Source: Curvularia sp. ZM96
Lineage: Eukaryota > Ascomycota > Dothideomycetes > Pleosporales > Pleosporaceae
Direction of reading: 5' to 3'
Assembly: GCA_022457065.1 (NCBI GenBank)
Contig: JAJGBQ010000006.1
Location: 1,488,001-1,552,000, forward strand
Length of the DNA: 64,000 nt
The number at the start of each line of letters is the position of its first letter. Positions within the stretch are counted from its first letter, which is position 1. Below are positions 1-11,830 of the stretch, in pieces. The position numbers were made by a program, and so were the translations under genes. The notes under the pieces were generated by a model that had not been told where the DNA came from, did no database searches, and saw only the letters and a list, made by a program, of their open reading frames with translations.

Positions 1-35
1 TCGTTCAGTCGGGTGAAGGTTGGCGCTGCGTGCGG
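1..35. repeat. Inverted copy of a segment inside the adjacent element
   Basis: The first 35 bases of the window are the reverse complement of positions 546-580 with one mismatch. The copy breaks off exactly where the left terminal inverted repeat of the neighbouring element begins (position 36). Read on the plus strand it gives the same short peptide (VKVGAACG) as the minus-strand interior reading. The rest of this copy lies outside the window. Confidence 0.75.
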
Positions 36-711
36 CTACTTCAAACAATCTAATCTATAAGTAGTAAAAATATAGTAAACAATATATAACTATAGCAACT
101 AGGTTCTTTTAAAGCAGAATGGTAATTACGAAGAAAATCGTAAACGATAGATAGCTGTGGCAACTACATCCATTTTCTAGTTTCACCGCTGGTGGGAAAC
201 AACGACCATCGCACTTTTTTTTTAAGTACTTCGTAGGTACACGCAAAATATCTTCGGCTCCTGGTAGCAATAAACCAGCTGACCCGCCGTCTCCCACAAC
301 ACCAAAGCCAGATGTCACCGTTGGACTTGCAGAGAAGGCGCTGACAATGGACCATCAGCTCCTGCTCGCCAAATACCAGTAACACGAATTGATATTGAGC
401 GCGCCCCATGCGGCTAGGATGGGCCTGCGGTTTCCCTTCATGATCATGGAGTTGAAGGCAACCGCTCTTCTTGTCGAGGCGCAGAACCAAGCCGCTGTTG
501 GTGGTGCCTACATGCTGAAGATCTTGAAGGATCTGACCAGCCAAGCCGCACGCAGCGCCAACCTTCACCCCACTGAACGAGAAGGCAGAGATAGCCCTCG
601 TTTACGATTTTCTTCGTAGTTACCATTCTGCTTTAAAAGTAACCTAGTTGCTATAGTTATGTGTTGTTTACTATATTTTTACTACTTATAGATTAGATTG
701 TTTGAAGTAGT
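36..711. mobile_element. Small element with 112-bp terminal inverted repeats (MITE-like or nested relic)
   Basis: Positions 36-147 and 599-711 are near-identical inverted repeats with only a few mismatches and a one-base indel. The arms are A+T-rich and begin CTACTTCAAACAATC; the interior (about 148-598) is more G+C-rich. The interior minus strand is open for about 134 codons (568 to 164, only a GTG start) and resembles no family I can name. I see no convincing target-site duplication: the outer flanks are GTGCGG and TGGTAG. It could be a non-autonomous DNA transposon, or an inverted duplication of a larger repeat cut by the window edge. The inverted-repeat structure is read directly; the mobile nature is inferred. 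Confidence 0.6.
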
Positions 712-1684
712 GGTAGTTGTCACAGTCATGTATTATTTGCTGTGTTGATTTTCCGACTTTACCTACTTATTGTGGGAGAGGTACATTGGACGCCCACTTT
801 AAGGATCGCTAGGTCACCAACTTCGTATTCTTGGCTTAAAGAAGCCGAAACCTCCAAGCATACAAACCCCATTAAGTCACGGCGCGAAGACAACATAACG
901 AGATGTCAGGTTGCCCAACTTCCGAGCCGAAGCGAAGCCAAGCTGTCAAGCATAGTTGTCAAGCACTCGTTAGCGTTCTCTTCATCCACTATGACGCAAC
1001 CGCAGCATTCGCGTCAATCGGGCATCCGATGCGACCCTCGTTATGCGCACCCTATGCCCATCTATATTCCGATGCCTATAGCTCATTGATGTCGAATCTT
1101 CGTAGAGGATGACACTACGTATCAAAACATGGCCTCCGCTTCACCAACCGCCATCACGATCGAAGCGTTTAGTGCCGAATTCCGACAGCCACCATCCATC
1201 GCAATCCGCAGTTCGCACCCCGCGGGCACCTAGTGCGCTGACGAGCGGCGGGAGATCGGTTCCTTGACCGAGACTAATACGTTCGATCATCTTTCGATCT
1301 CATAATATCGGTGTTGGGCAGATGCCGACGCGAACGCGAAAACTGAACGTAGCCGTTGCTTAGACGTTGATATGACATCACCACTTCCTCCTGGGCTTTT
1401 GTACGACCAACGCGTATCAACACCCGGAAGACGAGCGTTTTTCGAGCAACTTGGCGCGGTCATTGAAAAAATCTATTTATGTTGTCCTTACATATACCTT
1501 CTCTCCCGGATCTCTGGGACCGCCCATTATTTGCCGATGCTCCTAAAAGTGCTGCAGAACAAATAGTCGACTCTTGCCGCTCTTGTTTACGGTCGACCAT
1601 TTTGTAGTGTAGATCCATTTGCGTGGTTCTCGCACAGCCGCTATTGTCTGCCACTATCCTTTCTAGGCTGCAGGAACCGTCGTG
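712..1684. other. Intergenic region upstream of the PDR transporter
   Basis: No credible gene. Several open frames of 60-115 codons show no domain or codon structure. The stretch just outside the element holds the reverse complement of CTGTGACAACTAC, a word that recurs near 10.92 and 11.02 kb. The part from about 1100 on is the likely promoter of the downstream efflux pump and contains a CCCGCGGG palindrome. Confidence 0.5.
1219..1226. promoter_or_regulatory. CCCGCGGG palindrome, possible zinc-cluster factor site
   Basis: An 8-bp palindrome with the everted core CCGCGG lies about 460 bp upstream of the PDR-type transporter start. In yeast, Pdr1/Pdr3 zinc-cluster factors bind everted CGG half-sites of the PDRE type upstream of PDR pumps. 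Use of the same logic here is inference only, and one 8-bp match can arise by chance. Confidence 0.25.
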
Positions 1685-4600
1685 ATGGATTCACAGAATG
1701 ATACTCAGACTCCATCACATTTTCCTGGTGGCTGGATAGAAACACCTGCGGATATCAGCCGGAATCAGTCCTACATCGGGTCACAACAACAAACTGAAGA
1801 TAGAGCGGTTACACCAAAAGCTTCTGACACCGGCAACACCTTCATTTCTAAAGCGCTACACACGACGAGCCAGACCTACTATGGGGGCAACGACGCAGGG
1901 CCATCATCGACTTCCAGCGACTCAACCGTAATAGCATCATCCGGCATGTCGCCGTCGCAGAATACGACCCAAGTACATGAAGACCAGAATGAGCTCAGTG
2001 GAAACACTGAGGTAAAGCATCCTAATTCGAGCAACAACTACCTCCAGACTGCGGCTTCAGGAGCGCCCATAGAACAGCAAGTAGTGCTTGAACACGATTC
2101 TTCAGACTCCGAAAATGAAGGTTCGTCTGAAAAGCAAACTGTATCGGAAAAGAGGCCAGACTTACAATCGCGGAACTCGAAACCAATAACCGAAGACGAC
2201 CTTTTCCGTGTGCTGTCCAGGCGAAAGACGAGCCAGAGCAATGGTCTCAAAAAGACCAGCACTAGTGCAACTGGGCACAGTCCCGAGGAGGAAGACGAGA
2301 TCAACAAGCTCATGTCGAAAATGTTTGGCCGCACAAGACAAGAGGCGTCAGAAGAAGAGAAGACGAGGCACCAGGGTGTCATCTTCAAGCACTTGACAGT
2401 AAAGGGTATGGGCATTGGCGCAGCTTTACAGCCAAGTGTTGGGTCGCTTTTTCTCGATCCAGTCAGATTCGTGAAGAATTTGTTCACAAAGGGGCCGCGT
2501 AAGGCTGCAGGCAAGCCCCCAGTGCGAACTATTCTCGACGACTTTTCCGGCTGCATACGACCTGGGGAGATGATACTTGTTCTTGGACGTCCCGGAGCTG
2601 GCTGCTCAACCTTTCTCAAAATGATCGGAAACCAGAGATTTGGCTTTGAAGAAGTCACTGGCGACGTGACATACGGAGGCACTGATGCGGACGAGATGAG
2701 CAAGAAATACCGAAGCGAGGTTCTGTACAACCCGGAAGACGATCTCCACTATGCGACACTGAAGGTCAAGGACACGCTAAAGTTCGCATTGAAGACTAGG
2801 ACGCCTGGAAAGGAGTCGCGGAAAGAGGGCGAGAGTCGTAAGGACTATGTCAATGAGTTTCTCCGTGTAGTTACCAAGCTCTTTTGGATTGAACATACTC
2901 TCGGAACCAAAGTGGGCAATGAGGTAAGTACTGGATACGGGCAGATATGTAGAACACATGCTAACGATACGTCTTCCTACTTGTAGCTCATACGCGGTGT
3001 ATCCGGCGGCGAAAAGAAGCGTGTTTCGATTGCGGAAGCGATGGTTACAAAGGCCTCAGTACAGTGCTGGGACAATAGCACGCGTGGTCTGGATGCCAGC
3101 ACGGCTCTCGAATATGTTCAAAGTCTACGTTCATTAACCAACATGGCTCAAGTATCCACCGCGGTAGCTTTGTACCAGGCCGGAGAATCCCTATATAATC
3201 TCTTCGACAAAGTCATTTTGATTCACGAGGGGCGGTGCTGCTACTTCGGTCCCACTGAGAAGGCTGAAGCCTACTTCAAGAACCTCGGCTTCGAGAAACC
3301 TGAACGCTGGACGACCAGTGACTTTCTGACTTCGGTCACTGATGATCACGAGCGCCAAATCAAGGAAGGCTGGGAAGACCGTATCCCTCGTACCGGAGCG
3401 GCGTTTGGAGAAGCTTTTGCCAATAGCGAACAGGCCAACGACAACTTTCAAGAGATTCAAGAATTCGAAAAGGAGACGAAACGGCAGGCTGAAGAGCGTG
3501 AACATGCTCAGACCAAGGCGACCAAGAAGAAGAACTTTACCATCTCGTTCCCCGCGCAAGTCATGGCTTGTACCAAACGCCAGTTTCTGGTCATGGTCGG
3601 AGATCCACAGTCCCTTGTTGGTAAATGGGGCGGCATTTTTTTCCAAGCACTGATCGTCGGTTCGCTTTTCTACGATCTCCCGAACACAGCCGAAGGTGTG
3701 TTTCCTCGAGGCGGTGTCATCTTCTTCATGCTGCTCTTCAATGCCCTTCTCGCCCTGGCTGAACTCACTGCTGCTTTTGAGTCACGACCTATCTTACTCA
3801 AGCACAAGAGCTTCTCGTTCTACCGGCCGGCCGCTTATGCCATTGCGCAAACCGTCATTGACGTACCCCTTGTGTTGGTCCAAGTTTGCATCTTTGACAT
3901 TGTAGTATACTTTATGGCGAACCTTTCACGAACCCCATCTCAGTTCTTCATCTCGCTGCTGTTCCTCTGGATCATCACCATGACCATGTATGCCTTCTTC
4001 CGGGCCATTGGAGCTTTGGTGGGCTCACTGGATGTCGCAACTCGAATAACCGGTGTCGCAATCCAGGCACTTGTTGTGTATACCGGATATCTGATCCCTC
4101 CAGCCAAGATGCATCCATGGTTTTCATGGCTGCGTTGGGTCAATCCAATTCAGTACGGTTTCGAGGGCCTCCTGTCAAACGAGTTTTATAACCTGGACAT
4201 CCGATGTGTACCTCCCTTTATCGCTCCGCAGGTTCCTGGTGCTGAAGAGAGATATCAATCCTGCGCTATTCAGGGAAACAGACCTGGATCTCTTACAGTT
4301 GCTGGTTCTGATTATATTTCAGAAGCCTATGGATACTCGAGAACGCACCTGTGGCGCAACTTTGGCTTCATCTGCGCTTTCTTCATCTTCTTTGTGGCAC
4401 TCACAGCATTCGGCATGGAAATCCAGAAGCCTAACAAAGGTGGTGGCGCTGTCACCATCTACAAGCGCGGTCAAGTTCCAAAGGCTGTCGAAAAGGAAAT
4501 GGAGACCAAGACTTTGCCGAAAGACGAGGAGGCTGGAAACGGTGGGGCGGCTTCAGAGAAACCCTCTGCTAGCGACAGTGACGAGGCAGACAAGACTGCG

Positions 4601-6698
4601 GGAGGCGTTGCAAAGAACGAGACGATTTTCACGTTCCAGGATATTACTTACACCATTCCGTATGAGAAGGGAGAACGAACATTGTTGAAGGGTGTGCAGG
4701 GCTATGTGAAGCCTGGAAAACTTACAGCTCTGATGGGAGCGTCCGGCGCAGGAAAGACAACCTTGTTGAATACACTCGCTCAACGCATCAACTTTGGCGT
4801 TGTTCGTGGTGACTTTCTCGTCGACGGTAAACCGCTTCCCCACTCATTCCAGCGCTCTACTGGCTTTGCAGAGCAGATGGATGTCCACGAATCAACAGCT
4901 ACAGTGCGCGAAGCACTGCAGTTCTCTGCACGACTGAGACAGCCAAAAGAGGTTCCGATCAAAGAGAAATATGAGTATGTTGAAAAGATCATCGACCTGC
5001 TCGAGATGCGCGACATTGCTGGTGCAGTGATCGGTACTACTGGGTCCGGGCTGAACCAAGAGCAAAGAAAGCGCCTGACGATTGGCGTGGAGCTTGCCAG
5101 TAAGCCGGAGTTGCTCATGTTCCTCGATGAACCTACGTCTGGTCTTGACTCTGGTGCTGCATTCAATATTGTTCGGTTCTTGCGCAAGGTAAGTCTTCCC
5201 ATACAACTGCAGAACAACGACTGACTGTGTGGCAGCTTGCAGATGCAGGGCAAGCCATTCTTTGCACAATTCATCAGCCCAGCGCTGTGCTCTTTGAGCA
5301 CTTCGACCAGCTTCTACTTCTCAAGTCCGGTGGTCGCACGGTCTACTTTGGTGAATTGGGCCACGACTCCCGCAACCTCATCGAGTACCTTGAAGGCAAC
5401 GGTGCAGAGAAGTGTCCACCTCATACAAACCCTGCTGAATACATGCTGGAAGCCATTGGCGCGGGCAACCCCGACTACAAGGGCCAGGATTGGGGTGATG
5501 TCTGGGAGAGATCGCGAGAGAATGAGAGCTTGACGAATGAGATTCAGGATATCATTGCCAACCGCCGGAGTGCAGCGAAGAACGAAGAGGCGCGCGACGA
5601 CCGAGAATACGCAATGCCATATGCACAGCAATGGCTTGCGGTTGTGAAGCGCAACTTTGTGGCCATCTGGAGAGATCCGCCGTACGTGCAGGGCATGGTT
5701 ATGCTGCACATTATCACGGGTCTTTTCAACGGCTTCACCTTCTGGAACCTGGGTCAGAGTCAAATCGACATGCAGTCACGGCTGTTCTCGGTGTTCATGA
5801 CTCTGACAATTGCACCGCCCCTGATCCAGCAACTGCAACCTCGATTCATCAACATTCGCGGAATCTACAATGCACGAGAAGGCAGTGCCAAAATCTACTC
5901 GTGGACGGCCATGGTGTGGGGCACCATACTCAGCGAGTTGCCGTATCGTATCATTTCGGGAACCATCTACTGGTGCTGTTGGTACTTTCCTCCCGGTTTC
6001 CCCCGCGACACATACACGGCCGCAAGCGTGTGGCTGTTTGTTATGTTGTTTGAGGTGTTTTATCTTGGTTTTGGGCAAGCGATTGCTTCGTTCTCTCCCA
6101 ATGAGCTTCTGGCTTCGCTGCTTGTCCCGTTGTTTTTCACCTTTATCGTATCGTTTTGCGGAGTTGTTGTCCCTTATGCATCGCTGCCAACGTTCTGGCA
6201 GAGCTGGATGTACTGGCTGACGCCGTTCAAGTACCTCCTGGAAGGATTCCTGGCTCTTCTAGTACAGGGGCAGGAGGTCAGATGTGCGACCAACGAACTG
6301 GCCATCTTCCCGCCGCCACCAGGTCAAGACTGTCAGAGCTACGCTGGACAGTTTGCACAGCAATCGGGTGGATATGTTGAGGTACAGCCCGATGGCAACT
6401 GTGGGTTCTGTCAATATGCAACTGGAGATGCGTTTGCTGCATCGTTCAATGTGTTTCCACGATACATTTGGCGGGACTTTGGTAAGTGGTTATTTTTTTT
6501 ATATTGTTATTTTTGGCAAACGCTGACAAGATTGCAGGCATTATGTGGGCATACATCCTGTTCAACTTTGCTGTCGTGTTCATATGCACGTGGCTGTATC
6601 TTGGTGGTCTGCAGCAGATCAAGGCGTTCTTCAGTCCGTCTGCACGCAAGCAGAAAAAGGAGACGCAGCGGAAGAAGGAAAACAGTAGTGCGGCCTGA
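1685..6698 (+). CDS. PDR-type (ABCG) multidrug efflux transporter
   Basis: Full-size pleiotropic-drug-resistance ABC transporter of the plasma membrane, expected to export xenobiotics, azoles or plant and own metabolites. Four exons join in phase: 1685-2923, 2987-5188, 5236-6481, 6538-6698, giving about 1615 aa. The order is NBD-TMD-NBD-TMD. NBD1 has the fungal degenerate Walker A GRPGAGCST (residues about 301-309), signature VSGGEKKRVS and a CWDNSTRGLD Walker B. NBD2 has canonical GASGAGKTT, the family-typical LNQEQRKRLTIG in place of LSGGQ, and FLDEPTSGLDS. Each TMD is a hydrophobic six-helix block with the usual cysteine-containing last loop. About 200 N-terminal residues are Ser/Thr/Gln-rich low complexity. 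The ATG at 1685 is used; the in-frame GTG just before it is not needed. Substrate cannot be told from sequence. Confidence 0.93.
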
Positions 6699-8273
6699 GG
6701 CTGAGTGAGAGTCTGGGGTGTCGGGAAAAGTCGTAGCGCACCCGCGGCCGGAACGCGCAGGGCTGGATTGGGCAGCCACAGTTGTTAGAACGGGCCACGA
6801 GGAAAACCGGGGCTCGTATCCGCGCCATGCATATTCCCCGCAAAATACTTCTTGGGCTTCTAGAGCGTGGCATCTGGTGGTTTGGCCAGGCTCCAGGCTC
6901 AGTGCGGCCGGTCACGCGCCCACTGATAATAGTAATTTTTTTTTCTTATTTGGCACAAACAGACCATTGAAAGAGCGCACGTCATGCGAGCTGGCCGCTG
7001 TCAATATGCGCCAAGTGCGATGGTTGCCGAGTGTTATGTAAAACGGCTGCGCGATTAACAGCGTCGAGCGTAGCACAGAGGCACTACTCGGCACTTGACA
7101 CATGCAAATCTAGGGGCAGGCCGGCTAGCCATGGAAAAGAATTGGGTGTGTCCAAATGCCTCAGCTTTTCCGAAGCCGCCAGGCCCATCCGTCCGAGGTC
7201 CATGATTTGTGCATGGGAGCAATCGACGTGCTAGGCGCTAACAGCCTTGCATCATGGTGCAGGGGGATGTGCATGGGTGCCAACCTCACACGAGCTGGAA
7301 TCGGAACGGGGACGAGGGTTTGCAGTGTGTAGTTTGCATGTGTTTGCACCGCCGCGCGCCTGGCACCGCCACCCTGTCCAGCTCTCCGGATTGATGCTGG
7401 CTAGCGCTGACACGACAATGTCGACGATACAACTGCCGGAAAACACTGTCGCGTGTCTGTGTGGAGTGTCGTGTAGAAGTGCTGGCCGCTGCAATTGCCG
7501 GCCAGCAGAGGGCCAGCTGGGACATAGCGACGTTTTCCGAGCGGGATTCCAGGTGGGCGAAGGACAGCAGGCCAAGGAAGCAATCGCCCAGATAGAGCCA
7601 GAGTAGCGGTAGCGATCGCAACGGCAATGCGCAGTGCAGAGTGGAGGAGGGATGAAACCATGACGACAGGCGGTGGCGCCTAGCCGCTTTGGGGCGGGGA
7701 TGAATGTGGGGTAGCAGCAGCCAATCCGCGGCGGCGCATTGCACACTCTACGTCCGCCTGCCCGTCTGCTTGGCCGTCACGAGGGCGGTTGGCACAGCGA
7801 GTGCGAGTGCGAGCACGTCGCCTGCCATGACACAACCGTGACCGCAGACGCCTGAGCTGTCGACCTCTAGACAGCAGCCAGACCCCATGCGAGCCGGCCC
7901 ACGACTCCTTCTCAGCCATACAGCTCGGGCGCGCTGCACTTGCCGAGCCTCTTTTCCGGATCCTCCCAGCCCTCGCGCCCTGCTCCGCGTTATTTTCGTC
8001 CCTCGTGAGCCGACCGTCACTCCCAGCTCCCCAGCACGAGCCCGGGCCCAATCAGCTGCCGCTGCGCTAGCCCGTCCCCGGCCCAGCATTGCCAGACTCA
8101 GCACCAAGAACGTCGTCAGAATGGATTCTCGTGGTATTAAAAGCCCCCAGAATCCCCTACTTTCATCCGCAACCCATTCCACTTTGGCCCAAGACTTTGC
8201 CCGTCAGCAGGTGTCCAAACAACAACGCTCTAATTTCCATTCTTCCTCCATCTCCCCCGTCCTAAACTTCAAC
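6699..8273. other. Long G+C-rich intergenic region, promoter of PEP carboxykinase
   Basis: About 1.6 kb with no supported gene; overlapping open frames on both strands reflect high G+C. It holds the 3' flank of the transporter and the PEPCK promoter. Near the gene there is a TATA-like TATTAAAAG (about 8137) and a long pyrimidine-rich leader running into the start codon, typical of strongly expressed fungal genes. A 9-bp dyad lies at 7480-7507. Confidence 0.5.
7480..7507. promoter_or_regulatory. Perfect 9-bp dyad with nested GCAATTGC palindrome
   Basis: TGCTGGCCG (7480-7488) is repeated inverted as CGGCCAGCA (7499-7507) around a 10-base centre that itself contains GCAATTGC. The arms end in CCG and CGG, so it also reads as an everted CCG-N10-CGG pair as used by zinc-cluster regulators. 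It lies about 770 bp upstream of the PEPCK start. Function is inferred. Confidence 0.3.
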
Positions 8274-10470
8274 ATGGTCTCCCAAACCGTAAACAAGACA
8301 AATCTCCACCCCTCCGGTGTTGCGTGAGTCTCCCCCTTCTTTCACATGCTTTCTCTTCCACATCGAATGATCTTTTGGTCCAAGAACATCTTGACTGATT
8401 ATTGTTATCCTTCTTCTAGACCGAACAAGGGACACACAGAAATCGAAGAGGCTCTCCATGACAAGGCACACATTGACTACGACCGTGTAGCCATTGTAAG
8501 TATATTCACAAAGCAAACTATACTTCCAATACTTACCAAACACGCTAGATTGCCAACCCTTCTGTTGCTGCTCTCTACGAAGATGCTCTCGTATACGAGA
8601 CCGGCTCAGCTATCACAGCATCAGGTGCTCTCTCGGCATACTCAGGAGCCAAGACTGGCCGCTCACCCTCGGATAAGCGTATCGTCGAGGAAGAGACATC
8701 GAAAAACGATGTCTGGTGGGGCCCTGTTAACAAGCCAATGAAGACTGACGTAAGTACCTTCTCCGCACCTGTTCTGGAGCGTTTTTCATTCAAGCCAATA
8801 CGTAAATTGGCCATCGCTGGCTGGTCAAGATCAGCGTCCAAACGTCATGCCCGCTAAGGGCAGACCCGAGGATGTTCGCATCCTTGCACGTGGCGCGTCC
8901 GGGGACGTCTCGGCTCGCCCCACACTCCAGCTGCGCCCCGATCGACTCCTTCGGGAATCTTATCACGTGCTCTTGCTCCTTCCGTACATGCACTTACTCA
9001 CATGACCAGGTCTGGCGCATCAACCGTGAGCGTGCTATCGACTACCTCAACACCCGCAACCGCATCTACGTCGTCGATGGATTCGCCGGCTGGGACGAGC
9101 GCTACAGGATACGCGTCCGCGTTGTCTGCGCTCGTGCTTACCATGCTCTCTTCATGCGCAACATGCTGATCCGCCCCTCCAAGGAGGAGCTGGAGCACTT
9201 CCAACCCGACTACACCATCTACAACGCCGGTGCTTTCCCCGCCAACAGATACACTAGCGGTATGACCTCTTCGACATCCGTTGCTCTCAACTTCCAGGAC
9301 AAGGAGATGGTTATCCTTGGCACTGAGTATGCTGGTAAGTGATTCCTTTTAAGACTGAACCGAAACACCACGAGTTCAGTTAACACACTGTGACAAATAC
9401 AACACCATCACAGACTGAGCTAACGGTATTTCACAGGGGAGATGAAGAAGGGCATCTTTACCGTGCTCTACTACGAGATGCCTATCAAACACAACGTCCT
9501 CACCCTGCACTCTTCCGCCAACGAAGGTCAGGACGGCGATGTCACCGTTTTCTTCGGTCTGTCCGGAACCGGAAAGACCACCCTGTCTGCTGACCCCAAG
9601 CGTGCCTTGATTGGTGACGACGAGCACTGCTGGTCGGACACTGGTATCTTCAACATCGAGGGTGGTTGCTACGCCAAGTGCATTGGCCTCTCTGCCGAGA
9701 AGGAACCAGATATCTATGGTGCCATTCGCTTCGGTTCTATCCTCGAGAACGTCGTATTTGACCCAGTCACTCGTGTCGTAGACTACGACGACGACACCCT
9801 GACCGAGAACACCCGCTGCGCCTACCCTATCGAGTACATTGAGAACACCAAGATTCCCTGCATTTCCAACCAACACCCCAAGAACATTGTCCTCCTCACC
9901 TGCGACGCCCGCGGTGTCCTTCCCCCGATCTCCAAGCTGAACCCCGCGCAAACCATGTACCACTTCATCTCCGGATACACTTCCAAGATGGCCGGTACCG
10001 AGCAGGGTGTCACCGAGCCCCAAGCCACCTTCTCCACCTGCTTCGCCCAGCCCTTCCTCGCCCTGCACCCCATGCGCTACGCCAAGATGCTCGCCGAGAA
10101 GATCCAGCAGCACAACGCCAATGCCTGGCTCCTCAACACCGGCTGGGTCGGTGCCGGAGCCACCACTGGCGGCAAGCGATGCAGCCTGCGCTTCACCCGC
10201 GCCATCCTCGACGCCATCCACAACGGCGAGCTCGCAAACGCCGAGTACGAGAACTACGAGGTCTTCAACCTCCAGGTGCCCAAGAAGTGCACTGGCGTCC
10301 CCGATGACCTCCTCAACCCCCGCAACAGCTGGAACGGCACTGCCAGCCTTCAGGACGAGGTCGAGAAGCTCGGTCGTCTCTTCATGGAGAACTTCAAGAA
10401 GTACGAGGATGAGGCTACCAAGGAGGTTATCGAGAGCGGTCCACATGTATGCTGCTGCCCTAAGCACTGA
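8274..10470 (+). CDS. Phosphoenolpyruvate carboxykinase (ATP)
   Basis: Cytosolic ATP-dependent PEPCK, converting oxaloacetate and ATP to phosphoenolpyruvate, CO2 and ADP; the committing step of gluconeogenesis during growth on acetate, fatty acids or amino acids. Five exons join in phase: 8274-8323, 8420-8495, 8549-8749, 9010-9334, 9437-10470, giving 561 aa, the usual fungal length. The kinase loop GLSGTGKTT is at about residues 258-266, followed by the metal-binding [10 protein letters not shown] stretch; the [11 protein letters not shown] motif and the [13 protein letters not shown] block are intact. The third intron (8750-9009, 260 bp) is far longer than its neighbours. The last residues (VCCCPKH) are cysteine-rich and look lineage-specific. 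A 377-codon antisense open frame mirrors its strong codon bias and is not a gene. Orthologue of acuF in Aspergillus and PCK1 in yeast. Confidence 0.95.
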
Positions 10471-11830
10471 AAAGCCTTCTAGCTTTTGAGGGGTTTTCTG
10501 CATTTCCATTTTCTTGATAACTCTTTCTTACGTCTTTTTACAGATTGTCTAGCGACATTTCTTTATTTTTCGCTATTCTTTCCCAGTTTCCTGTTTACCC
10601 CTTGTTGACGAAACGGCTTTCCCCTGAATGATCTATTGTTTGTTTTTCATTTTTGGAAGTTTATGGGCGAGGGACAAAAATACCAGCATAGAGTGAGAGA
10701 GAATGAGAGAGGGATATCTGGATGGGACTCTCTTGGGCATCTGAGGATCTAATATACATTATTTTGAAATGATTGAGACTTGTATCGTGATTGGTGTAAT
10801 TGTGCCACTTTTAAAAAATTCAGGCTAGGGACACAACCTCTCCAACAACCAGTAAAATCGGGAAATTAAAACGTGCTCACCTACAAAGACAAGTGATTAA
10901 CGCAATAAGCAATATATACCTGTGACAACTACAGCTAATTTCAGACGATAAGTCTAGGAAGAACTTCCCTTGTATCTCAGCGTTACGCCCTGGAATGAGC
11001 AAAAGTCAAATCGTAACATAACTGTGACAACTACAGCTACTTTCAAAGCGCCACCATTTTCTGGATTTACGAGTTGTGCGAGACAACGTTCTTTGTATCG
11101 TATATGAGCAGATCATTGGATCAAACTGTCGACTAACATTGTCCTTGGAGTAATCATCTGTCGAAGCTAATTATGGTTACGTTTGTTTACCGTGCCACAA
11201 CCCTCTTCTCGGAATCTCTCGTTATATGATCCCTTGGGTGGCATTTACATTCGAGAGTAGACAATGTTCCGGCAGGCGGAATGACCCATGCCATGTCCCC
11301 TGCTGATATACCCCAACAGAACGTCTCTTCATTTACCGCCAACATCCCCTTCCTTGTTTAGCTAGGCCGCGAAATCCAGCCACCCTATTGATACATCGAT
11401 ATTCACGTTTCGATAGGGCGTGATAAAGCGTAGCAGAGGCCCAACCGCTTGTTCTCTAGTCCCTGAAGCCGTTGCTTAACCGTGCTAAGAAGGTCGGGCA
11501 CCACTACATGTCCACCGGACACTTTCTAAACCCCTACCGCAGCCGCGCCAGATACAGCAATGATTCGCCACTTTGCGTACAAAGGCTAAAATCTCACCAA
11601 TCGAACTAGCAGCGCGGCACCTGATCTGGGCTAGCTTACGGTAAGTGGAGTTTCAGAATGCTTTGATGTATACGCCATTGCTGTCGACATGGTATTTCAA
11701 CCGCCTCATCCGGACTTCTTTTATCTGTCGAGTTCTACATGCTCTTTGGAACCATCAAAAGATACACTGCCGTTACTACTGAGCTATCTACTCACATTGC
11801 ATCGCGGCCTCGTCCAGATCACCTCCAGAC
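10471..11830. other. Intergenic region: PEPCK 3' flank, repeat relic, oxidase promoter
   Basis: No gene. The first 300 bases are T-rich 3' flank with TTTTT runs. From about 10.86 to 11.11 kb the sequence is A+T-rich and contains two copies of CTGTGACAACTACAGCT (10919-10936 and 11022-11038). The rest is ordinary promoter-like sequence before the oxidase start. Confidence 0.5.
11007..11110 (+). repeat. Diverged copy of the left-edge element interior
   Basis: This stretch aligns by eye with positions about 136-230. Both run AAATCGTAA, then CTGTG(A/G)CAACTACA, then CCATTTTCT, then GAGACAACG or GAAACAACG in the same order and spacing, apart from one insertion. A second CTGTGACAACTACAGCT lies about 100 bp upstream. 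I read it as a decayed relic of the same family. Confidence 0.45.

Noticed and set aside
168..568. Functional protein-coding gene inside the left-edge element
   Set aside because: Only a GTG start, no domain, and it sits in a repeat; more likely a fragment.
9376..10509. 377-codon open frame antisense to PEPCK
   Set aside because: It mirrors the strong third-position bias of the PEPCK exon; its translation is Gly/Val/Leu-rich with no domain.
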